64,000 bases of DNA from Paragorgia papillata (lineage: Eukaryota; Cnidaria; Anthozoa; Scleralcyonacea; Coralliidae), in contig JAWNZC010000216.1 of the NCBI GenBank assembly GCA_035771165.1, forward strand, positions 2,174,501 through 2,238,500, in the 5' to 3' direction. Shown one piece after another: positions 19,001 to 31,258 of this stretch. Position 1 is the first letter of the stretch, and each line of letters begins with the position of its first letter. The translations under genes and the position numbers were made by a program. Below the pieces are notes generated by a model. That model saw only the letters and a program-made list of their open reading frames with translations. It ran no database searches and was not told where the DNA came from.

Positions 19001-22000
19001 AAAGTCTATGCGATGGACTGGGGATAGTCTTAACTCTTTCCTGTCCGAATTGGTCTTTAGTATTTTATTCTGGCTAACGCCAGACGATTTTATTCACCTC
19101 TGGAGAAGCCCTCCGACAGGAATGAATTATAAACTATCTCTTTAACTCTTTCCTGTCCGAATTGGTCTTTAGTATTTTATTCTGGTTAACGCCAGACGAT
19201 TTTATTCACCTCTGGAGAAGCCCTCGGACAGGAATGAGTTATAAACTATCTCTCTAACTCTTTCCTGTCCGAATTGGTCTTTAGTATTTTATTCTGGCTA
19301 ATGCCAGACGATTTTATTCACTTAAACAATTTATCGCAAAGTTCCTGGCGCCTACTGTATGACTATTCGCTTGTCCTGGAAATACGTGGAATTTTTTGAA
19401 TATTTCATTCAAATTTGGATATCTTATTACACGGTTCAAGAAATTTAAATATTGAAGCCAATGCTGCTATTTTTTCTGAAGTACGATTTTATATAAGTGC
19501 TCCGTTTTTGTTCGTTTTTGTGGTGGTAATCTATGTATTTATGTAATTTTTTAACATGAGTCTCCACGATGAGCTAAGCTCTTGGGGTTAATGTATTTAT
19601 AAGTAATAACATGACTTGAGGGAAATGAGCGATGGACTTTTACAAATCTTCCCGAGGCAAAGGGGAAATTTAATCGCTAATTTCCCGAAAAGTCATGTTA
19701 TTACTTTGTAATATTATGATCGCCGAGGAAAACTTTGAGAATCTTACCGACAGGAAATTTACACGGTGCATGTTGATGAGGGAAATATATGCAAGCGGGA
19801 AATTTAGAAGAAGACAAAAGATCCCTTTGTCTTCTAATTTTCCCTCATCAACATGCACGGGAAAATTAGAAGAAGACAAAGGATTTCTTTGTCTTCCAAT
19901 TTTCCCTCATCAAGATGCACGGGAAAATTAGAAGACATCATTGTATTATAATAAACTATTGTTTAAATAAAAAAAAATTATTGAAAGTGCTCTCTGGTTA
20001 ATGTTTGAAGGTTTTAATTGTTAGAGATTAAGAGAAAATCTTTATAGTTTATAATCTGAAGGCAAGGCTTCGCAACGTTGACAGATAAGGCGGTAAGACC
20101 TTATTAAATTTAAATTCCGTAAATAGCTGAATCACCAATCTGATACGCCAAGTTTCGCCAAAGGACACTCAAGGTTCAAGCGTCCTCTCATCTGCTGTAT
20201 TCGTTTTGGTCCTATGACTTTTTTTGACCGCCTTGGTCGCATCTCCTGCTGTTTTGGTGTTATTTCAAGGCATAAGGAATGTTATTTGAACTCAAACCAC
20301 ACTGGAAATGGGCTCATTAATTAGCAGACCACCATTATTAATAGAATCTACAAATGATAAGCGAAATTGACCGCATCGCATAGTTCAACCATATGCTGTT
20401 TAAAAAAATAGACGAAATCAAAACGGTATCGTCCACACAGTAGGATAATCCGGTGTAGTTCTCTTCTCAAACGATTTTCAAACCTTTTTCCGTTTTGCAC
20501 TTCCTTTCCCTGTTTGATTGTCACAAGACTGCAGAGTTGGGCGAGATCTGCGCGTAAAATATCGGGGCAGGGCGCAAAAGCTATCACAAGCGCGCACTCA
20601 GGGGCAGGCAGGGGCAATGTTTCAGTTAAACTTGAAAGTAAAGTCCTGAAATACATTACAGATTTGCAGCATTTGGTTTATATTGGGGTGCCACGTCATC
20701 GGTACAGGGGCGGCTGAAGAACGAAAAATTGTTGCAGGGGCGCCAAAGGTCTTCACATAAAAAAACTCGGGTGCGCCATTGCCCAACTCTGCAGTCTGTT
20801 TGATTGAGATCATTAAGATTATCTTGTGGCAGACACTTGTGGGGGCAGAGCCATTGTAAATATAATTTTTTTTTTTTTTTTGCACGGGGGCGAGCTTGTG
20901 GTGTATTGAAACTAACCCATTCCTGCCTGAGCTGGTCAAGAATGGTCCCTTTATTGTTTTACTCTGTCTAACTCCAGACTATTTTACTGTGTCTAACACC
21001 AGACTATTTTACTCTGTCTAACACCAGACTATTTTACTCTGTCTATAACACCAGACTATTTTACTCTGCCTAACACCAGACTATTTTACTCTCTCTTGTC
21101 TACAACCAGACTATTTTACTCTCTCTTGTCTAACACCAGACTATTGACCTTCCCCCTGCTTGCTATACCACTGAGGAAGATTCTCTTCTAGTATAATGAT
21201 TGCTTATGAACAACCTGTGTAAACACAAGGTCACCAGACCAGCCAAGGTTGGCGTTCATGTCTGTTTGGGTTCCGTTTTAAGTGGGCTGTGTTTACATTG
21301 TGGTTTTTTAAGGATTTTTGGGTTTAAGTTGCTAGGGTGAAAGTCCATCGGATCTTCTTAACACTGTTTGCATTTTTTGCACGTCCTTCCGTTGTCCCCA
21401 TAATTACTACTATACTAATACTAGCTCGAATACTGGCTTGACCAGTTTGACGACAAATAAAAGTATAGTGGTTTGGGGTTAAAAAAATAGAGTGCTGCGT
21501 AGGCAGTGTTTTAGATAGAGCAATTAGTCGAAAACTAAAACTAACAAAACTAAACTAACCTTATTTATACTGGATAACTCTATCAGTTATATCTAAACTG
21601 TTCTTCCTAGAAGTCCAGTAAGGACCATCCTTCATTGATCCAGTGTTACTACAGAAGGAAACCAGAGTAAACTAAACTAACTTTATTTATACTGGATAAC
21701 TCTATCAGTCATATCTAAACTGTTCTCTCTAGAGGTCCAGTAAGGATCATCCTTCATTGATCAAGTGTTACTACAGAAGAAAACTGGAGTAAACTAAACT
21801 AACTTTATTTATACTGGATAACTCTATCAGTCATATCTAAACTGTTCTCTCTAGAGGTCCAGTAAGGATCATCCTTCATTGATCAAGTGTTACTACAGAA
21901 GAAAACTGGAGTAAACTGAACTAACTTTATTTATACTGGATAACTCTATCAGTCATATCTAAACTGTTCTCTCTAGAGGTCCCAGTAAGGATCATCCTTC

Positions 22001-25000
22001 ATTGATCAAGTGTTACTACAGAAGAAAACTGGAGTAAACTAAACTAACTTTATTTATACTGGATAACTCTATCAGTCATATCTAAACTGTTCTCTCTAGA
22101 GGTCCAGTAAGGATCATCCTTCATTGATCAAGTGTTACTACAGAAGAAAACTGGAGTAAACTAAACTAACTTTATTTATACTGGATAACTCTATCAGTCA
22201 TATCTAAACTGTTCTCTCTAGAGGTCCAGTAAGGATCATCCTTCATTGATCAAGTGTTACTACAGGAGGAAACTGGAGTAAACTAAACTCACTTTATTTA
22301 TACTGGATAACTCTATCAGTTATATCTAAATTGTTATCCTCATGCAGAGGTCCAGTAAGGGCCATCCTTCATTGATCCAGTGTTACTACAGGAGGAAACC
22401 GGAGTACCCGGAGGAAACCTGTGGTGTTTGGTAGTCAAACTGGGTGAGTTTGGTGAGTCAAACTGGGAGCACTCTTCTCACATGCGGCCAAGGTGAATTT
22501 TTTTTTTAATCTGTATCTGTACCGTGCAGGAATCGAACCCGATAACGAAATACTGATTTTACTCTGATGAAGGACTCTGCTTGAAACGTCAGTATTTCAT
22601 TATTAAAACTATTCTCAGCAGTTTACCATCTTTTCACTTTGCTCTATCTAAAACACTGCCTACACAACACTCTACTTTTTACTCTGATGAAGGGCTCTGC
22701 TTGAAACGTCAGTATTTCATTATTAAAACTATTCTCAGCAGTTTACCATCTTTTCACTTTGCTCTATCTAAAACACTGCCCACACAACACTCTACTTTTT
22801 ACTCTGATGAAGAGCTCCGCTTGAAACGTCAGTATTTCGTTATTAAAACTAATCTCAGCAGTTTACCATCTTTTCACTTTGCTCTATCTAAAACACTGCC
22901 TACACAACACTGCCTACTTTACTACCGTATTTGATGTTTTAAGTTTGTTTTATGACTTGCATGACGCTAGCTCTCAGCGACTTTTCATGATCGCAGCTTT
23001 ATTTTGACAAATTAATTATTCGAAAACAAATATACCGTCAATCAAGACGTCAAAAATGCTTTGTTTTGTTAATTGTGTTTTCTTATGCTCTTATACGCTG
23101 CACTCGTGATCGCTAAACTAGTCATCTGAATAATTATGTCAAGCCACGGTGAAGCTCGTAGCAAGTTGTTTCTTGGTTGTATCTCTGCGTTCGTCCGTCT
23201 GTCCGTTCGTTCGTTCCTTCCTTCCTTCCTTCCTTCGTTCGTTCGTTCGTTCGTTCGTTCGTTCGTTCGTTCGTTCGTTCGTTCGTTCGTTTCGTTCGTT
23301 CGTTCGTTCGTTCGTTCGTTCGTTCGTTCGTTCGTTTCTTCCTTCCTTCCTTCCTTCCTTCCTTCCTTCCTTCCTTCCTTCCTTCCTTCCTTCCTTCCTT
23401 CCTTCCTTCCTTCCTTCCTTCCTTCCTTCCTTCCTTCCTTCCTCCCTCCCTCCCTCCCTCCCTCCCTCCCTCCCTCCCTCCCTCCCTCCCTCCCTCCCTC
23501 CCTCCCTTCCTTCCTGCCTACCTTCCTTCCTTCCTTCCTTCCTTCCTTCCTTCCTTCCTTCCTTCCTTCCTTCCTTCCTTCCTTCCTTCCTTCCTTCCTT
23601 CCTCCCTTCCTTCCTTCCTTTCTCCCTTCCTTCCTTCCTTCCTTCCTCCCTCCCTCCCTCCCTCCCTCCCTCCCTCCCTCCCTCCCTCCCTCCCTCCCTC
23701 CCTCCCTCCCTCCCTCCCTCCCTTCCTTCTTCCTCCCTCCCTCCCTCCCTCCCTCCCTCCCTCCCTCCCTCCCTCCCTCCCTCCCTCCCTCCCTTCCTTT
23801 CCTTCGTTAGTTCATTTATTCATGCATTGTTAGTTTATAGTTCGTTCATTTATTAAATACAGTAACAACAAATAATGAATCTTCTCTCTGTTTTTTTCTA
23901 TTATAGGAGCTTTCCTTATCCCCTACTTGTTATCCCTAATCATCCTGGGCATCCCCCTTTTCCTCATCGAGCTTGGCATGGGCCAGAGACTACGCCAGGG
24001 CGCCGTAGGGGTCTGGAACGAAGTCAGTCCTTATTTGGGAGGAATAGGCTTAACCTCAATGATAGCCTCGCTCTTTATCTCGATTTATTACAATATGATC
24101 GTAGGCTGGTGTTTCTACTATCTTTTCATCTCGTTCCAAGACCCCTTGCCTTACCAGGATTGTCCCACGGTCAATGGGACGATAGTAAAGGAATGTAAGG
24201 AGGCGGGTGAGACGTCGTATTACTGGTACCGCAAAGCGCTTGACCTTTCTCCGTCCATTGCGACAGGTGGTGGTATCCAATGGCATCTTGCTCTGGTTTT
24301 ATTACTCGCCTGGCTCGTCGTATTTCTTTGCACGATGAAAGGCGTAAAGTCCACGGGAAAGGTAAGAGTGTCGCGCGAGAGCTGCACGCGCGAATATGAC
24401 GTAATCCAACCTCGTTCCCAGGGTGTTTGCGAGACGAGGAGCAAATTCATGGGCAATCTCGCACCCAGAGCCTTCGTTCGACGGCACGCGAACGAAGGCT
24501 CTGGGATTATCCCAATCTCGTTCCCAGAGCCCACGTTCCCCACTCGGCTCAATGAACAGCGCGCGCAAAACCAGTCAAGCTCGGACGACGCTGACAAGAC
24601 TCTGATGAGAGCTGAGATAATCCCCACATATTATATATGAGTGATCGCTGACCAAGTATATATTACATAGATAGCGCGCGCAAAACCAGTCAAGCTCAGA
24701 CCACGCTGACAAGACTTTGATGAGCGCAAGTCAAGCTCAGACCACACTGACAAGACTTTGATGAGCGCTGATATAATACCACGTATTATAAGCGCGCGCA
24801 AACCAGTCGAGCTCAGACCACGCTGACAAGACTTTGATGAGCGCTGATATAATACCACGTATTATAAGCGCGTGCAAACCAGTCAAGCTCAGACCACGCT
24901 GACAAGACTTTGATGAGCGCTGATATAATACCTGTGTCTGCTGACTAGCATTGTCTCCTTTTTTACCTTGCCTAAATTACACTTAGCCACATGAAACGAG

Positions 25001-28000
25001 AGACTCTGGGATTATCCGTTTCAAATCGTTACGTTATTGGCTGAATAGTGAGCATGAGTTGGTCTGAAGTGACCGGAAGTAGAATTAATAAAACCAAAAT
25101 AACAAAGATGTCGGACGATAAGACTCCAGTGAAGACGTTGCCGCGATCGATATCTTCGCCGTATGTGTGTAGATGCTGTAATTCGAGCTTCGCCAGCAAC
25201 CCCATTGACTTGTTTGGGGAAAAGTCAAACAATGAGAACATACTATCCAGATTCCGCTCGGATATTTACGCATGCGTACCTCAACCTGAATAACAAGAAT
25301 CCTGTGATTTGAAACGGATTATCCCAGAGTCTCTCGTTTCCCGGGTGGGGAACGTGGGCTCTGGGAACGAGATTGGGATTACTCCACATACATTGCGGCT
25401 GTATAACCAATCAAAGAGCTCAGAGGACCCCACGTGATTAAATAGATTCCTACCCAGTCCCTTTCCTATCTCATGCTTTACTCTCTTTACTTTAGGCTGT
25501 CTATGTCACGGCGTTGTTTCCTTACGTCGTCCTCGTCATCTTCTTTTTCCGCGCTGTCACTCTGGATGGAGCTGGCGACGGACTGAAACGAATGTTTACA
25601 CCAAAGGTAAGCCATATCACGTGATTATCACGATTATAACGTGACAGTTTTGATAATGAAATACTGACGTTTCAAGCAGAGTCCGTCATCAGAGTAAAAA
25701 GTAGAGTGTTGTGTAGGCAGTGTTTTAGATAGAGCAAAGTGAAAAGATGGTAAACTGCTGAGAATAGTTTTAATAATGAAATACTGACGTTTCAAGCAGA
25801 GTCCTTCATCACAGTAAAAAGTAGAGTGTTGTGTAGGCAGTGTTTTAGATAGAGTAAAGTGAAAAGATGGTAAATTGCTGAGAATAGTTTTAATAACGAA
25901 ATACTGACGTTTCAAGCAGGAAGGAAGGAAGGAAGGAAGGAAGGAAGGAAGGAAGGAAGGAAGGAAGGAAGGAAGGAAGGAAGGAAGGAAGGAAGGAAGG
26001 AAGGAAGGAAGGAAGGAAGGAAGGAAGGAAGGAAGGACGGACGGACGGACGGACGGACGGACGGAAGGGCGGAAGGGCGGAAGGGCGGAAGGGCGGAACG
26101 AACGAACGAACGAACGAACGAACGAACGAACGAACGGACGGACGGACAGACGGACGAACGCAGAGATACAACCAAGAAACAACTTGCTACGAGCCTGACA
26201 TAATTATTCAGATGACTAGTTTAGCGATCACGAGTGCAGCGTATAAGAGCATAAGAAAACACAATTAACAAAACAAAGCATTTTTGACGTCTTGATTGAC
26301 GGTATATTTGTTTTCGAATAATTAACTTGTCAAAATAAAGCTGCGATCATGAATAGTCGCTGAGAGCTAGCGTCATGCAAGTCATAAAACAAACTTAAAA
26401 CATCAAATACGGTAGTAAAGTAGGCGGTGTTGTGTAGGCAGTGTTTTAGATAGAGTAAAGTGAAAAGATGGTAAACTGCTGAGAATAGTTTTGATAATGA
26501 AATACTGACGTTTCAAGCAGAGCCCTTCATCAGAGTAAAAAGTAGAGTGTTGTGTAGGCAGTGTTTTAGATAGAGCAAAGTGAAAAGATGGTAAACTGCT
26601 GAGAATAGTTTTAATAACGAAATACTGACGTTTCAAGCAGAGCCCTTCATCAGAGTAAAAAGTAGAGTGTTGTGTAGGCAGTGTTTTAGATAGAGCAAAG
26701 TGAAAAGATGGTAAACTGCTGAGAATAGTTTTAATAACGAAATAATGACGTTCCAAGCAGAGCCCTTCATCAGAGTAAAAACTAGAGTGCTGTGTAGGCA
26801 GTGTTTTAGATAGAGCAAAGTGAAAAGATGGTAAACTGTTGAGAATAGTTTTAATAATGAAATACTGACGTTTCAAGCAGAGTCCGTCATCAGAGTAAAA
26901 AGTAGAGTGTTGTGTAGGCAGTGTTTTAGATAGAGCAAAGTGAAAAGATGGTGAACTGTTGAGAATAGTTTTAATAATGAAATACTGACGTTTCAAGCAG
27001 AGTCCGTCATCAGAGTAAAAAGTAGAGTGTTGTGTAGGCAGTGTTTTAGATAGAGTAAAGTGAAAAGATGGTAAACTACTGAGAATAGTTTTAATAATGA
27101 AATACTGACGTTTCAAGCAGAGCCTTCATCAAGAGTAAAAACTAGAGTGCTGTGTAGGCAGTGTTTTAGATAGAGCAAAGTGAAAAGATGGTAAACTGCT
27201 GAGAATAGTTTTGATAACGAAATACTCACGTTTCAAGCAGAGTCCTTCATCAGAGTAAAAAGTAGAGTGTTGTGTAGGCAGTGTTTTAGATAGGGTAAAG
27301 TGAAAAGATGGTAAACTGCTGAGAATAGTTTTAATAACGAAATACTGACGTTTCAAGCAGAGTCCTTCATCAGAGTAAAAAGTAGAGTGTTGTGTAGGCA
27401 GTGTTTTAGATAGAGCAAAGTGAAAAGATGGTAAACTACTGAGATTAGTTTTAATAACGAAATACTGACGTTTCAAGCAGAGTTCTTCATAAATCAAAGT
27501 AAAAACTAGAAATATTATCCTGTCAGTCTGTGTGATTTATTTATATAATTATTGCGATTAATTATAATTAATCTATATATTATATTATTATATATCTATA
27601 TATTATAATAGGTGACTTGACGTAATACAGAAAAAATAATCCAATTCCAATACAACTAAGGGGCCGTTTACATGGCTAAAAGTTGGCTCGGGTAAGAGGG
27701 ACACCCTCGCCCCCCCCCCCCCCCCCCGAGACAACTTTGTCGTGTGTTTACATGAAGAATTAGATTATGACTTCTGAATCGGTTTAAGCCTGGAGGACTG
27801 GGTATGGTTATGCATCTAATTTAAGATGGCCGATCATCGGGAAGAAACTGTAACTGTACTGTTACTGAATTAAACAATAAAATTAAACTCACAGAAGCTT
27901 TTATATTTCTTCAGGCCAATTATCACGTTTTCAACCATTGTTGGAGATCAAGACCATTTTTTTCGCTTCGTATTTGCAGCTCTATCAATTGATTCACTTT

Positions 28001-31000
28001 CTGCCGCCATTTTTTCCCTCAGTTTTGCCTCGGGTAGGCGAGTCAACTTTATCTCGCCCCCTAGGGTAACCCTACCTCGCAAAGAGGGTGACCCTACCCC
28101 AGGGTGACCCTACTACCCGAGACAAGTATGAAATTCCCCATGTAAACGCTCGCTGTCGAGACTAAGTAAAATGAACACAAAGTTGGCTCCCCTCGGGTGG
28201 CTCGGGGGGGCAGGGTGACCCTTTACCCATTGAAAAACAATGGATAAACTCTATCAATTAACGGTTGCTCTCTTCACAAAATAGCGATTGCCGTACTAGT
28301 TTCCAATCCCTTACTAAAATTAAGGCAGTCACCTTACATTAACCAATGTTTCCTACATTAAGTCGCCGCTGATTTCGAAACCGCAGCCGCATTTGACGCC
28401 TGCATAGTAACATCGTCAGCGAGTGTCGGTAGATTGGGAGCCTCCAGGCATAGATCAGCGGATTAATGGCAAAATAAGTAATATAGATGAGAGGATAAAA
28501 GACGAGCAGTTCTTGGAAGACTGGGTGCAAAAGACAGTGAGTACAGGTAGCCCAAGTGAAGATTGTGAAGATAACGTACGGCACAGTAAAGATGACTAAT
28601 ACGATAGTTATAAGTAAGATGGTTATTGTCAGGCGTTTCTTTATTTGCGGGCGTCTATTTGCGCCCGTTGAGCCCGACGTGCCTGATGTGGTCACAGACC
28701 AGCGCTTTCCTTCTTGATTAAACTTGTAGAGCATGATGGGATAGAGAAACAACGTCACGAGACAGAGGAAGACTATCTCCCCCGCGTAGATTAACATCCA
28801 GTAACGGCGCAGGTCAGGAAGCAGGTAGAGGACTGGGTCGACCAGGATAGATAAGCCCCAGGTCCCCAGGTTGGCGTAGAAGGCGCGTCGGCTCGTCACC
28901 AGGATCCTGTGACGGAACGGTAAGGTAACGGCCGCGAAACGTTCAAATGCGAACATTGTCACGACGAGAATCGACGACTGTCCACCGATGGTTAAAAGAC
29001 TACCGAACACAGCCTCGGTGCCGGCCGGAGGCGGGAAAACCAGGAGGGGGAGGAGCTTTGTTAAGACCATTGACGTCACAGTCAGCGTGTCAGCCATTGC
29101 TAGACTTGTGATGAAAACAGCTGTCGTATTACGGAAATGCTTAAGAGGATCTTTATACAAGATAAAAAGCAATAATATGTTCATTATTAAAGCCAGAGAA
29201 CCGAGTACTATTTCAGTTATCACAAACGGGTTCGGAGGCAGCGGGTCAAAATCCAACAAATCCGAAGACCAGTTGAAACTTGAGTTAGGATTTGAGAAGC
29301 TAAAATCATTGTTAAGACCAGCCATTTCGTTTCTCACGCTGTCCCTCGAAGCTTTCGACAAAGACTGTCTTCTTCTCGTTGAAGCGTTGTAAATTAAAAA
29401 GAAAAATCCAGCTTCACAAAATCCCAGCGAAGAACTTGTATCGAAAAAAAGAAATTAAACGCAGAATGAATTAATGGCTGAAAGATTTCTCGAAAACCTC
29501 CAAGATTTCTCGAAAACTTCTAAGATTTCTCGAAAACCTTCAAGATTTCTCGAAAACCTCCAAGATTTCTCGAAAACTTCCAAGATTTCTCGAAAACCTC
29601 CAAGATTTCTCGAAAACCTTAGCGAATAAAGCGACGTAGACTCGAAGAAAGGTGACTGGACACTGAGAAACGAAATATGTTTTGTTGTTTTGAATTCAAA
29701 GTACTTCATTTCCTTCGTGTGATAAGAACAGACTTCTAAATCGATTTAAGAGCTGATAAGAAAACCTTCAAGATTTCTCGAAAATCTCTACGATTTCTCG
29801 AAAACCTTCAAGATTTCTCGAAAATCTCCAAGATTTCTCGAAAATCTCTACGATTTCTCGAAAACCTCCAAGATTTCTCATAAAACCTTCAAGATTTCTC
29901 GAAAACCTCTACGATTTCTCGAAAACCTCCAAGATTTCTCGAAAATCTCTACGATTTCTCGAAAACCTCCAAGATTTCTCATAAAACCTTCAAGATTTCT
30001 CAAAAACCTCCAAGATTTCTCGAAAACCTCCAAGATTTCTCGAAAACCTCCAAGATTTCTCAAAAACCTTCAAGATTTCTCGAAGACCTTCAAGATTTCT
30101 CGAAAACCTTCAAGATTTCTCGAAAACCTTAGCGAATAAAGCGATGTAGACTCGAAGAAAGGTGACTGGACCCTGAGAAACGAAATATGTTTTGCTGTTT
30201 TGAATTCAAAGTACTTCATTTCCTTCGTGTGATAAGAACAGACTTCTAAATCGATTTAAGAGCTGATAAGAGCACAAACAGCATCTGGTTAGAGAGAGAT
30301 GTTTTCGTCGGCAAATTTGATGTAGGCGTTGACTTTTTAGTCCCTAAGGAAATATATATTTCCGAAAAACTGAATATGGAAGATTTAATATTGAAAGAAT
30401 CATCTATTTAACAAATAGATTCCATTTTGCTGTTGTCTGTTCAGTTATAGATGCACAGATGACGTCACAACGTGGTAAGAACAACGTGCCACGAGAACAT
30501 AAAATCGATATCTTTGAGCAACCGTGTAATGTTCTATGGACAATTATGCGTGGAAGTGATGTTGATAAACTGAGTTTAATACAAAAACTACAACCACTTG
30601 ACCAAAAACTTTTAGAAAACACAAATTAAAAATACAACAGCTTCTTCGAATACGTCATTTTACGTGAAAAACTGAATTAAGAGAAGTTACTGGCTCAAAT
30701 TTACTTGATTCGAAACTTATGGCAAAACGCAAAAATTTTGATTGTCGATATGCCACTTGCGAGCGTTACATCATAGTCAATCGAGATATGGTCTGGAAAC
30801 TCGGCAAACTTCGAAGCGCCTATAATGAGTTGCGATTTTATGTTGAACCGTACCTTACACCGTGCACATCCTTTGTTTTAGGTTTATTAATATTTAAATA
30901 GCACGGTTGAGTGCATGATTGAGCTGAAACGTTGCTATTGGACAATTCGTTCATTATACTAAAATACAATGGGTTCAGTGACCGTGCACCGTGCACAAAA

Positions 31001-31167
31001 ATGCATAAAGGCGAACAAAAAGATAGACCAAAGACTTTAGCTGAGTTTCCAGACCATATCTCGATTGACTGAGTACATACGAGAAATACGCCACTCGGTT
31101 CCCAGATGTAGTGAAATATGGATTATACGAGTGTTTTAGTTGCTAGTAAAATACTCTTCTCCATATA

Positions 31168-31258
<91 letters not shown>

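Noticed and set aside
21525..22540. True tRNA gene
   Set aside because: Only a B-box-like GGTTCGATTCC and, in the copy at 60,850, an A-box-like stretch are seen; no cloverleaf could be drawn. More likely a SINE head.
23136..23856. Long open frames of Ser-Phe-Leu-Pro repeats
   Set aside because: Pure translation of TTCC/CTCC microsatellite in three frames; same at 32,818, 34,887, 35,443, 42,956 and 55,654. No gene evidence.
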